Source: G963668345 sp965226215 (GTDB lineage Bacteria; Acidobacteriota; Terriglobia; Bryobacterales; UBA6623). Taken from it: a stretch of 64,000 nt of DNA. Of this stretch, positions 33,887 to 41,631 are shown piece by piece. The translations under genes were made by a program, and so were the position numbers. Under the pieces are notes generated by a model. The model was not told where the DNA came from. It saw nothing but the letters and a program-made list of their open reading frames with translations, and searched no databases. Location of the stretch: positions 310,001-374,000 of the forward strand of contig CBDDCH010000001.1 of the NCBI GenBank assembly GCA_965226215.1, written 5' to 3'. Position 1 is the stretch's first letter. Every line of letters begins with the position of its first letter.

Positions 33887-34108
33887 TTCGCCAAACAGTA
33901 TCGCAGAATCCTTTCGTTAGAAGGTACGAAGCTCAGAGTGAGTGGGTTTCGGTCTGAAGCCAGCCGATAGGGATGAGGCGGTTCGGTTGTTAACCCGCAA
34001 AGGGGGGCAACTGCCATTGCGCTACGTAGGCGGGCTAGCGGGGGCTAGCCTAGGGGCGCAGCGCTCGGCGGCGTAAAATGTCTCGCAGCGTCAACGCGCC
34101 TTTCGGTA
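33887..34108. other. Intergenic region
   Basis: No gene is seen. It has GC-rich blocks such as GGGCTAGCGGGGGCTAGCC (about 34031-34050) leading into the large inverted repeat. Confidence 0.4.
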
Positions 34109-34340
34109 GGCAGCCCCGGAATGGGGGCGAAGGAATGTAGCCCAGGGCGATTAGCTCTGGGTAGCGATGCCACAGAACCCTGAAGCCCCGCGAGGGGCGC
34201 AGGATGGGGGACACCCTCCAACTTCGCTTTTTCGTTTCCTACGCCACTTCGGGGCTGCTGAGTGTGGTAACCGTCCACCCAGGGTTCCGCCTGACGGCTT
34301 CACCCGGGGCTACTCTCCGCCGCCCCTGCCGGGGCTAGCC
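34109..34340. repeat. Large imperfect inverted repeat (family F)
   Basis: The left arm GGCAGCCCCGGAATGGGGGC, then AATGTAGCCCAGGGCGATTA and GCTCTGGGTAGC, pairs with the right arm ending GGGTTCCGCCTGACGGCTTC, ACCCGGGGCTACTC and GCCCCTGCCGGGGCTAGCC. Within it, GAAGCCCCGCGAGGGGCGC and CACTTCGGGGCTGCT add inner pairing. The whole is about 230 bases. Elements of this design are frequent between genes in acidobacterial and planctomycete genomes; that statement is from general memory. Confidence 0.7.
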
Positions 34341-34407
34341 CAAACTAGCCTGCATTTCTCACGAGGATTTTAGGTGGCCGGCGTTCAACGAACGTTATTA
34401 CCACCCG

Positions 34408-34590
34408 TTAGCCGTGGCCAAGGTACATCAACCAGCCGAAGCCGAAGATGGCAATCACGAAGTAGCCGAAGACCTGCAGTCCGTGCCGCAGGCGTGCCTT
34501 GTCCGTGCTGCGCCCGACGACACCCAGGACGATCGCGGTAAAGAAGGCGAACAGCAGGGCGGCTTGAAGATGTGTCAGGGTTACGTACAT
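34408..34590 (-). CDS. Small membrane protein (60 residues)
   Basis: MYVTLTHLQAALLFAFFTAI then VLGVVGRSTDKARLRHGLQV and FGYFVIAIFGFGWLMYLGHG. It has two hydrophobic segments joined by a basic loop. The start overlaps the previous stop (TGATG), so it is translated together with the upstream membrane protein. The longer frame has an upstream start but only this part is hydrophobic and coupled. The function is unknown; the pair is likely a single unit in the inner membrane. Confidence 0.75.
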   Translation of the reverse strand: MYVTLTHLQAALLFAFFTAIVLGVVGRSTDKARLRHGLQVFGYFVIAIFGFGWLMYLGHG

Positions 34591-35006
34591 CAGGATTTGT
34601 TTTCGACGGCGATCTCGAAGGCGTCGATGATGGCCAGCACGTTGAGCAGGCCGGCGCACACCAGGAATTTCGTTCCGTAGTCAGCTACCGCGGACGCGTA
34701 AAGCGGCTGCTCATAGCCTAGCCAGGTGGCCGAAAAGTAGAGCGCCCCGGTCGCCATATCACTGAAGTAGCCTCCCCAGTTGACGACGGTTGTGAACAGG
34801 TCTCCGGTGATGGGGTCAAACATTCTACCTCGGCTGAGGAGGCCGAAGGCAAACATCCCTCCAATGGCGAACAGCAGAAGTCCGCCTCGGCGCCAGCGTT
34901 TCAGGAAAAAGTGTCCCCCGCCGGGAAGTAGCCATCCCAACAACACAGGGGCGGCCCACTTCTCATACGCCAGGAACGCAAATCGTGACGACTTGTGCTC
35001 GGCCAT
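34590..35006 (-). CDS. Small membrane protein (DUF6677-like)
   Basis: The 138-residue protein has GWLLPGGGHFFLKRWRRGGL (a TM2-like PGxGHxxLG motif), LLFAIGGMFAFGLLSRGRMF, and two more hydrophobic segments (SAVADYGTKFLVCAGLLNVL). This resembles the DUF6677 group seen in acidobacteria. A GTG 36 bases upstream is also possible but the ATG (MAEHKSSRFAF) is better. It precedes the 60-residue protein in a coupled pair. Confidence 0.7.
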   Translation of the reverse strand: MAEHKSSRFAFLAYEKWAAPVLLGWLLPGGGHFFLKRWRRGGLLLFAIGGMFAFGLLSRGRMFDPITGDLFTTVVNWGGYFSDMATGALYFSATWLGYEQPLYASAVADYGTKFLVCAGLLNVLAIIDAFEIAVENKS

Positions 35007-35257
35007 ACCGGTAAGTGAAAGTGATCTCTTTGAAAATATCACACCTTGGTTTGCTGGGGACTGCGGGGACCGGTTCGCCAGTGTGTTCTCCTGCCAGGCT
35101 CTCGGCTACGAGAGCTTACGAACGGCACGGAGCGCTGCCGCAAACCTTCGAGCGCAGCGGCCTGGTCGCGCTCCAGCCGCTTGTAGCCAGGTCCTCTTTT
35201 TGACGCCGACCAGAGGTCGCCGCGGCAGACGTAGGCATCCGCGTCGCGACATCAGAC

Positions 35258-36109
35258 TCACCCGTGGCTCCGCTTCTGTCTTTGCGAAAGAGCGATGACG
35301 TAGGCGTCGGTCGGCCGATGGCCGCGGATCTCAAAAGCGAGATCCGCGCTACGGAGTTCATCCTTAGAGCGCGTTGATTTCACTGGGGTTCGGCGAGATT
35401 GGGTTTGTTTGGTCGTTTGCGGAAGTGTGGTCTGTGGGGCTGACGCTCGACCGTCTCGGAAGCCGGATTGTGGGGCCGACTCGCGACTGGTCCGGAAGCC
35501 GATCCGGCCGGCTGTGGGGCTTGGAGTGTCGATCGGCGGTGGAGCCTGGGCCGGCACGTATCGGCCGCGGTAGGGATCGGCGGGGGCAGAGGAGCGGGCC
35601 TCGCGGGCCTTGTGCTCGTCGCGGCGCAGGTCGGATAGCTGCTTGACGGCGCGGAAGAAGCGGCGGCTGAGATGTCCGTCGTAGCGCGCTAGGTGAACGA
35701 AGGCCTGAGTGCGGTCGAGCATGGCCGAGCCTAACAGCAAGGTCTCGCCGTCGTAGCCGGGGCGCAATTCCTCGGGACGGCGTTTTTCCAGGTGCCGGCG
35801 CTGGTCGTCGACGGCAGCGGCGAGGAAGCCGGTCTCCAAGCGCGTGAGGCGGCGCATGCGCCATTGGGCGTCTGCGATCTGACGGACGAGTTCGAATTCG
35901 AGGGAGTTGGCGGGTTGAATGTCGGCTTCGAGGGCAGAGAGTTGGCGGTCGAAGTCGGCGGGGTCCTCGCCGGGCAGGACGGTATCGCGGGCAAGGAGTC
36001 CGTGTTTGAGGGCGTTCTTCGCGACGCGGGATTTACCTTCCTCGGTGCGCGGTCCGGTGGATTTCTTGGCGTTGTTGCGATTGGCTTTAATTTGTGCATT
36101 TGTCGGCAT
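35258..36109 (-). CDS. KSTGPRTEEGK-type hypothetical protein
   Basis: The start MPTNAQIKANRNNAKKSTGP then RTEEGKSRVAKNALKHGLLA is the hallmark of a widespread, uncharacterised family in acidobacteria and planctomycetes. A helical middle (FDRQLSALEADIQPANSLEF, LVRQIADAQWRMRRLTRLE) is followed by a charged, low-complexity tail rich in S, P, T and Q (TTLPQTTKQTQSRRTPVKST). An AAAGGA lies 8 bases before the ATG; the frame continues 63 codons upstream without family character. Such proteins are often multi-copy and sit among repeats; a role in DNA or mobile elements is only a guess. Confidence 0.7.
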   Translation of the reverse strand: MPTNAQIKANRNNAKKSTGPRTEEGKSRVAKNALKHGLLARDTVLPGEDPADFDRQLSALEADIQPANSLEFELVRQIADAQWRMRRLTRLETGFLAAAVDDQRRHLEKRRPEELRPGYDGETLLLGSAMLDRTQAFVHLARYDGHLSRRFFRAVKQLSDLRRDEHKAREARSSAPADPYRGRYVPAQAPPPIDTPSPTAGRIGFRTSRESAPQSGFRDGRASAPQTTLPQTTKQTQSRRTPVKSTRSKDELRSADLAFEIRGHRPTDAYVIALSQRQKRSHG

Positions 36110-36260
36110 GATTATTTTCCTTTCGTGGGGCAGGTAACTCCAATTCCAGGGTACGGTGAGGTGGCGGGGTTCGCAGGGGTCGGGTGGGGTAAGTCGCGTG
36201 GGATGAGTAGGATGAGATTTTGGAAGTGGTGTGACTGGCTGGGCATGCGGCGTTGAAGCC

Positions 36261-36312
36261 GACGGCCGCAAGTCTCGGCAAAACGACCGCCGAGCCATGC
36301 GCTACGGGATCT
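36261..36312 (+). repeat. Repeat family C
   Basis: GACGGCCGCAAGTCTCGGCA, then AAACGACCGCCGAGCCATGC and GCTACGGGATCT. Copies with few differences are at 42737-42788 and 61014-61065. The TCGGC-AAAACGACC-GCCGA part can form a hairpin. Confidence 0.85.
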
Positions 36313-36477
36313 GGAACTTACCGCTTGCTCACGCGCGCGGCTCGGCAACACTCGGTTTCCGTCTGCCGGAGCCGCGACCGTTAGGAAGCGGTTGGCTGTC
36401 ACCCCCACCCCAGGCCCCGCTCGACCGCCGGAGGCGGCCGAGCGCCGGAGGGAAACACCGGCGTGCGGGACGCGGTA

Positions 36478-36532
36478 CCAGCCGTAAGACGGCTGGCCTA
36501 GCAACGGCCCACAAAAGCCGTGTGAACGCGGC
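36478..36532 (-). repeat. Repeat family G copy
   Basis: Reverse complement: GCCGCGTTCACACGGCTT, then TAGGCCAGCCGTCTTACGGC. It matches the copy beside glnD. Confidence 0.65.
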
Positions 36533-36635
36533 TCAAAGTCGGTAGCCGAAGGACGCGGACACTGGAAAGGCGCCAGGTCCGCGCTACACAGGCTAGTCTA
36601 GACCGTGGCTAAAAACGTATTGGAATCCTTCAGCG

Positions 36636-38049
36636 GAGCTATAACCAGAAGTTGTGGATGAGCCTCTGAGGGGAGGCGGCGTATCCTGACGATTGAGGAA
36701 GCAACTCAATCGTTTTCTGGAAAGGAACAAGGAGGATACGCCATGAGTCAGTGTGAAGCTGCTGAGAGCAGCAGTCAAGTCAACCCCCAAGTCATTGATG
36801 GAAAGGAACGCTCGCCCTTGGATGAGGTGCTGCGCCAAGGAGCGCGCCAGATGCTCGTCAAGGCCGTGGAAGCCGAAGTGACCGCCTACATCGAAACGCA
36901 TCAGCACGAAGTCGACCAGGACGGCCGGCGGCTGGTGGTGCGCAACGGTCACGCCCGCGAGCGCACCATCGTCAGCGGCGTGGGTCAGCTGAAGATCCAG
37001 GCGCCGCGGGTCGACGATCGCCGAGTCGATGAGCAGGGCCGGCGCTTTCGTTTCACTTCCCAGATCCTGCCGCCGTATCTGCGGCGCACGAAGAGTGTGG
37101 AGGAGTTGATCCCCTGGTTGTACCTGAAAGGGATCTCGACGGGCGATTTCAGCGAAGCGCTGGAGGCCTTGCTGGGGCCCGACGCTCCGGGCCTGTCGGC
37201 GACGACGGTGGTGCGTCTCAAAGACGTCTGGCGCCGCGAGTACGAGGCTTGGTCAAAGCGTGACCTCAGCGGCCAGCGGTTTGTTTACATTTGGGCCGAT
37301 GGCATCTACTCGAATGTTCGTCTGGACGATGAACGGCAGTGTTTGCTGGTTGTGATGGGAGCACTCGAAGACGGTCGCAAGCAACTGCTGGCGGTGCACG
37401 ACGGCTTTCGCGAAAGCGAACTGTCGTGGCAGGAGTTGCTGGAGGACTTGAAACGGCAGGGGCTCGAGCTGCCGCCGAAGTTGGCGGTGGGCGACGGAGC
37501 GATGGGGTTTTGGGCGGCACTGCGGAAAGTCTATCCGGCGACCGGTGAGCAACGCTGCTGGCTCCACAAGACGGCCAACGTGCTCAATAAGCTGCCGCAG
37601 AGCATGCAGGGCAAAGCCAAGCAGGCGCTGCGCGACATCTATCTTGCCGAGAGTCGGCAGACGGCGGAGGCCGCTCTGGACCGTTTCAAGAACCTATACG
37701 AGAAGAAGTTCCCCAAAGCGGTCGAGTGCCTGGAAAAAGACCGCCAAGTGCTGCTGGCTTTCTACGACTTTCCGGCCGAGCACTGGGGGCACTTGCGGAC
37801 GACGAACCCGATCGAGTCCACCTTTGCGACGGTCCGTTTGCGGCAGCGACGAACGAAGGGTTGTGGCAGCCGCGAAGCGTCGTTAACGATGGTCTTCATG
37901 CTGGCCCGCCAAGCCGAGCGCCACTGGCGACGCCTGAACGGTTCGGAAGTGATTGTTCATGTCTTAGAGGGAAAGGTTTTCAAGGATGGATTGATGGTTC
38001 AGGAAAACGCCGCCTGACCTCGCCCATCCACAACATTTGACAATATCTC
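36636..38049 (+). mobile_element. Complete IS256-family insertion sequence
   Basis: The element is 1414 bases. The ends match at 21 of 28 bases as inverted repeats: GAGCTATAACCAGAAGTTGT on the left and GAGATATTGTCAAATGTTGT (read on the other strand) on the right, both continuing GGATG.GC. A 9-base direct repeat CCTTCAGCG flanks it (36627-36635 and 38050-38058), the usual target duplication for this family. With an intact transposase this looks like a recent, possibly active insertion. Confidence 0.92.
36743..38017 (+). CDS. IS256-family transposase
   Basis: The 424-residue mutator-type transposase is complete. It has DEVLRQGARQMLVKAVEAEV, VVRNGHARERTIVSGVGQLK and IKAP-like IQAPRVDDRR, then the catalytic residues: D in FVYIWADGIYSNVRL, D in KLAVGDGAMGFWAAL and E in LRTTNPIESTFATVRL. 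The CWLHKTANVLNKLP motif between them is typical. It uses cut-and-paste or copy-type transposition with 8-9 base duplications. An AAGGAGG is close to the ATG (aacaaggaggatacgcc). Confidence 0.96.
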   Translation: MSQCEAAESSSQVNPQVIDGKERSPLDEVLRQGARQMLVKAVEAEVTAYIETHQHEVDQDGRRLVVRNGHARERTIVSGVGQLKIQAPRVDDRRVDEQGRRFRFTSQILPPYLRRTKSVEELIPWLYLKGISTGDFSEALEALLGPDAPGLSATTVVRLKDVWRREYEAWSKRDLSGQRFVYIWADGIYSNVRLDDERQCLLVVMGALEDGRKQLLAVHDGFRESELSWQELLEDLKRQGLELPPKLAVGDGAMGFWAALRKVYPATGEQRCWLHKTANVLNKLPQSMQGKAKQALRDIYLAESRQTAEAALDRFKNLYEKKFPKAVECLEKDRQVLLAFYDFPAEHWGHLRTTNPIESTFATVRLRQRRTKGCGSREASLTMVFMLARQAERHWRRLNGSEVIVHVLEGKVFKDGLMVQENAA

Positions 38050-38175
38050 CCTTCAGCGTCAGGAAACCGGCCTTCAGACAAACGGTATGAATCTCCCTCA
38101 GTCACCAGGGGCGCCCGATGATCTGGCCAAACATGACGGACTACAAGACTCTGGAAGTGCCAACAGCCCAGACTC

Positions 38176-39024
38176 TTAGGCAGTCGGTAGAACAGACTTG
38201 AGAAACGTCAGACCTCGTCGGGCTAACTCGTCCTGCGAATCAGCATACGGACGCCAGGCGCGCGCTAGGTGGGCCAGTCGACCGGCGGGGTTGAACGATT
38301 CGATGATTCCGTAGCCTTGATAGTCGATGTCCCTTAGGGCTTGTGCGACTTCTGACCAAGGCTGGTGTCCCTCTCCGGGCGTGCCTCGATCGCTGGCGCT
38401 GGCGTGCAGATGGTACAGCTTATCGCCCGCGGTGCGAATGGCCTCTCCCAAGTCGGTTTCCTCAATGCTCATGTGGAAGCAATCGAGATGAATGCCGACA
38501 GCGGGGTTGCCGACCCGGTCTATTAACTCACGCGCTTCCGCGACCGTCGTGACCAAGTTGCTTTCGTAGCGGTTCAGTATCTCCACGCAGAACCTCACCC
38601 CTGCCTTCGCCGAGTGCTGCCCGATCTCGTGGAGGGCCTCGGCGGCGAATGCGAGCCGTGTGCTTCGCTCTGCCTCGGTAACTGCTTGATCACATCCGGC
38701 GGCGACGACAGCACCCGTGAAAACCCCGGCGCCTCCCTCTGCCGTGAGGTCCACACAACGCCTGGCATGCTCCAATCCTTGGCTGCGAACAGCAGGGTCT
38801 TCGCTTGCGAAGTCACGTTGGGGCCCGAAAATTCCAACCACTGAACACTCCACTTGGTTGTCGGAGAGCGCTCGGCGCAGCAGCGTCGCATCCACCACGC
38901 CGTCGTCCTCTATGGCGAATTCAACGACGTCAGCCCCCATGGACTTCGCCTTGTCGATCAACCCTAGATCACGGTCCGTGCGAAACGGGGAAACCCAAAT
39001 CCAAAAATTCGGCCCGATTTTCAT
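38176..39024 (-). CDS. Sugar phosphate isomerase/epimerase (DTE-like)
   Basis: The 282-residue barrel has the D-tagatose/psicose 3-epimerase pattern: IGPNFWIWVSPF, GADVVEFAIED, RFCVEILNRYESNLV (Glu), GIHLDCFHMSIEE (Asp), LYHLHASASDRG (His) and GYGIIESFNPAG (Glu). It probably interconverts ketoses or similar sugars. It is 33 bases after the next barrel gene, so the two are likely one transcript. Substrate unknown. Confidence 0.85.
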   Translation of the reverse strand: MKIGPNFWIWVSPFRTDRDLGLIDKAKSMGADVVEFAIEDDGVVDATLLRRALSDNQVECSVVGIFGPQRDFASEDPAVRSQGLEHARRCVDLTAEGGAGVFTGAVVAAGCDQAVTEAERSTRLAFAAEALHEIGQHSAKAGVRFCVEILNRYESNLVTTVAEARELIDRVGNPAVGIHLDCFHMSIEETDLGEAIRTAGDKLYHLHASASDRGTPGEGHQPWSEVAQALRDIDYQGYGIIESFNPAGRLAHLARAWRPYADSQDELARRGLTFLKSVLPTA

Positions 39025-39057
39025 AGCGGAGGTCTTTCCCGGAAGCTGCGTCTCACC

Positions 39058-40020
39058 TCACTCGAACCACAGCGCGGTGGGCGTCTTTCGTGGCATGACC
39101 CTTTGTAACAACTCGACGGCCAGTTCGAAACCTTCTTCCGGCTCGATCAGTGGGTCCTCGTGTTCGATGGATAGAACATCATCGTAGCCCACCACCCTCA
39201 GCGTGCTTATGTAATCACGCCAGAAGTCTTCCGCATGTCCGTAGCCTACCGTCCGGAAGATCCAACTCCGACTGCCTTTCCGCTGAAAGTCTTTGTGGTC
39301 AAGGATGCCGTCGACTCGAACCACGTGGGGGTCAAGCTTACTGTCTTTTGCATGGGCGTGCGCGATCAAATGCCCGACCTTGCGGACCACTTCGATGACG
39401 TCCATCCCCTGCCAAAACAGATGCGAAGGGTCCAGGTTACAGCCTACGACCGGTCCGACTTCGTCGTGCAGTTGGAGGAGGCTCGCCGGCTTGAATACCA
39501 TGTCGACGGGGTGCATCTCAAAGCAGAGACGAACGCCGTGGTCTTCGGCGATTTTGCCGTGCTCCTTCCAATAGGGGACGAGCCGCTCGTCCCACTGATA
39601 GCGGTACATGTCCATTAGATAGGGAGGAAAAGGAGAAAGAATCCAGTTCGGGACCTTGTCCCCGGGTGCTGCCTCGGGCAGGCCGGACAACAGGGTCATG
39701 CGGGTCACACCGAGTTTTGCGGCCAAGGCACAGGTGTCACGAAATTCCCGATCGTAAAGCTCAGCGATGGCCGGATCGGGATGCAAGGGTTCCCCATGCA
39801 TGGCAAAGGCGCTGAGCGTCAGGTCGAACTCGGCCAGTGTACCGGTGAACGTCTCCAATGCGGAGTCGTCCGTCAGCAACTGAGCCGGATTGCAATGGTT
39901 CTTGGGAAAGTAGCCCCCGGCACCGATTTCGATGTAGCTCAACCCGAGATCGTGCATCCGCTGGGCCGCTTCTCGCAGCGAGCGCTTCACAAAAACAGTC
40001 GTTATGGCTCCCAGTTTCAT
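39058..40020 (-). CDS. Sugar phosphate isomerase/epimerase (paralogue of the gene at 15.7 kb)
   Basis: MKLGAITTVFVKRSLREAAQ starts a 320-residue barrel with LSAFAMHGEPLHPD, VRLCFEMHPVDMVFK, VGCNLDPSHLFWQG, IAHAHAKDSKLD and VLSIEHEDP, the likely metal ligands in the four last motifs. It shares these and the order GKIA.DHGV.LCFEMH with the 15651-16667 protein. A very good AGGAGG lies just before the ATG. It is the first gene of a two-gene unit with the DTE-like gene. Confidence 0.87.
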   Translation of the reverse strand: MKLGAITTVFVKRSLREAAQRMHDLGLSYIEIGAGGYFPKNHCNPAQLLTDDSALETFTGTLAEFDLTLSAFAMHGEPLHPDPAIAELYDREFRDTCALAAKLGVTRMTLLSGLPEAAPGDKVPNWILSPFPPYLMDMYRYQWDERLVPYWKEHGKIAEDHGVRLCFEMHPVDMVFKPASLLQLHDEVGPVVGCNLDPSHLFWQGMDVIEVVRKVGHLIAHAHAKDSKLDPHVVRVDGILDHKDFQRKGSRSWIFRTVGYGHAEDFWRDYISTLRVVGYDDVLSIEHEDPLIEPEEGFELAVELLQRVMPRKTPTALWFE

Positions 40021-40029
40021 AAGGCCCTC

Positions 40030-40179
40030 CTAGCAGTCCATGGTAGAAGTGTAAAAATCGGGTACAGCCAGCCAATTCGCTTCAGGCTAAGTGCTTTGTT
40101 TCTTGGGTCATGACGGGGAGCGAATTGGTGGCAGTCCCCGATTTTTCGCTCCTGCACGACTTTTGCCACGGGCTGCTAG
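40030..40179 (+). repeat. Repeat family A, full copy
   Basis: Outer arms CTAGCAGTCCATGG (40030-40043) and CCACGGGCTGCTAG (40166-40179) are inverted repeats; inside is the core AAAAATCGG...CCGATTTTT (40053-40146). The full length is 150 bases. Confidence 0.87.
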
Positions 40180-40229
40180 CCCGCATTTCTCGCCGCCTGA
40201 CGCCCGAAGCACGCGATAAGCCCACCATG

Positions 40230-40342
40230 ACTTCGTTGCACTTGCTCACCGTACTGTTCAAGCACACCCGCCGTGTTCAGGAAACTGGGCGCCGAGCGGC
40301 GCGCGCCTGGTACTGACGAACCTCTCACGCACTTCGCCTCGC
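40230..40342 (-). repeat. Repeat family B copy (inverted)
   Basis: ACTTCGTTGCACTTGCTCAC, then GAAACTGGGCGCCGAGCGGC and CTCTCACGCACTTCGCCTCG. Its reverse complement matches 31961-32082. It follows a family A copy, as at 19.6 kb. Confidence 0.75.
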
Positions 40343-40362
40343 CAGCTGGTGAGAAAAGGCTG

Positions 40363-41175
40363 CTAGTGGGTCATCGCATAGACGATATAGTTGATACCAA
40401 GCCGGTAGGACATGGCTGTGTAGCGCTCCGGGTATTCCGGCCAGTCGGCGTGCTCCCAGGCGTCGCCCAGGTCCATGTTGAAGTTGATCAGCACCATCAA
40501 GCGGCCGTCATCGTCGTAGATGCCCCTCCAGTGTGGTGTAACGCCGTCTCGCTCGTAGGTGCGGCCCGTGTAGAGCATCTGTGCCCCAGGGATCTGCTCC
40601 TTGGGTTCGAGATCGTACAGAACGTGAAAGACTTCGTCGCCGGGGTCAACCTCGACAACCGCCCGGTCGGGGAAGATCTTTCGCATGCCGCGCATGAACA
40701 GCGCCCATTCATACGTGCCGTGGAAGTCGTCGAGGATCATGAATCCCCCGCGCAGAAGGTATTCGCGGATCCGCTCGGCCTCTTCGTCGCTTAGCTGCCA
40801 CCAGCCGGGTTCGACCACATAAAGCCACGGATAGTCGAAGAAGTCGTCGTCGGTGGCAGTGATCAAGACCTCCTTGGATCGGCAATCGACGTTTGACAGC
40901 CGGCGCAGGCCTTGGAGAAAGTGCCGCTCCGCGGCCGGGGAGTCGATCATAGAAGGCCGATCTTCGAGACGGCGATCACCGAGACCGTCGGGATAGATCA
41001 GTCGAACGAAGTAGAACTCGGCCGGCTCGTCGCCGTCTGGAGGCTCGGGCATGTCCATCCGAAAGAATGGAAACGGGACGCCTCGGTAAGTTCGCTGGGC
41101 GAGGAGGATACCGCCGGCAAGCGTCAGGAGCAGCAGAACCGAAGCCCAAGGTTTAACGCTCACCCCACTCCTCAT
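40363..41175 (-). CDS. DUF4159 family exported protein
   Basis: A signal peptide or anchor (SVLLLLTLAGGILLAQ) is followed by EFYFVRLIYPDG, a block with SNVDCRSKEVLITATDDDFF, DYPWLYVVEPGWWQLSDEEA, LLRGGFMILDDFHGTYEWAL and VVEVDPGDEVFHVLYDLEPK, the DUF4159 pattern (a GATase/flavodoxin-like fold). These proteins occur in gene sets of acidobacteria and related groups, sometimes near AAA/CoxE-like or VWA genes, none of which are here. A TATGCT lies 6 bases before the ATG. Confidence 0.85.
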   Translation of the reverse strand: MRSGVSVKPWASVLLLLTLAGGILLAQRTYRGVPFPFFRMDMPEPPDGDEPAEFYFVRLIYPDGLGDRRLEDRPSMIDSPAAERHFLQGLRRLSNVDCRSKEVLITATDDDFFDYPWLYVVEPGWWQLSDEEAERIREYLLRGGFMILDDFHGTYEWALFMRGMRKIFPDRAVVEVDPGDEVFHVLYDLEPKEQIPGAQMLYTGRTYERDGVTPHWRGIYDDDGRLMVLINFNMDLGDAWEHADWPEYPERYTAMSYRLGINYIVYAMTH

Positions 41176-41181
41176 ACGCTC

Positions 41182-41190
41182 AGCATAGCA
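41182..41190 (-). promoter_or_regulatory. Extended -10 element just before the DUF4159 gene
   Basis: The minus strand reads TGCTATGCT, an extended -10, and the ATG follows after 6 bases. As for the gene at 19143, this suggests a leaderless message. Confidence 0.45.
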
Positions 41191-41631
41191 TGCGGTTTTC
41201 GAGCCTCCGCAGCCGGGGAAACGCCCTTCTCTACTGCTTTGGTTGGCGTCCCCCCAGGCTATAGCAGGTCGACGAACTCAACGGCATCGAAGTATGGCTT
41301 CGGCGCTGGAAATTCACGTTTCTTGGTGGTAGTGCCCCAGCTTTGGGGAAAACAAGTGCGCCGCGCCCGGCGGATTCGGCTGGCCCTGGGGCGCTCGACT
41401 GATTGTCTTTGAGGCTCTTTCGATATACGATTAAGGATCTGTCGAACCCTGTCGGTCGCGCTTCGCTATCGATCGCCGCTGGGGGATGACAGCAGGGTTT
41501 CAGCCGTCTGGTCGATTCTCCGTTGTCCCGCTGATCTCAGGAGACCTGTTTACTGAAGACTCGCAGCCGAGAACCGGGTGAGGAATGCGGCCTGGTTGTT
41601 CCATCTCGATGTCCATCTAAAGTCAAGCTTC
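41191..41631. other. Intergenic region
   Basis: No RNA gene or clear protein gene is seen in this 440-base space. It contains a hairpin CCCCAGCTTTGGGG (about 41332-41345). A minus-strand frame ending KKREFPAPKPYFDAVEFVD (stop near 41259) is too short to name. Confidence 0.35.

Larger units (their letters stand above)
36110..36626. other. Repeat-rich intergenic region beside the IS
   Basis: This region holds repeat families C and G, GC-rich hairpins such as GACCGCCGGAGGCGGCCGAG, and no gene. The IS256 element begins at its right end, so insertion may have been into a non-coding, repeat-rich area. Confidence 0.5.

Noticed and set aside
41259..41412. A minus-strand frame ending EFPAPKPYFDAVEFVDLL as a gene remnant
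   Set aside because: The end looks protein-like but nothing upstream is recognisable and the family is unknown.
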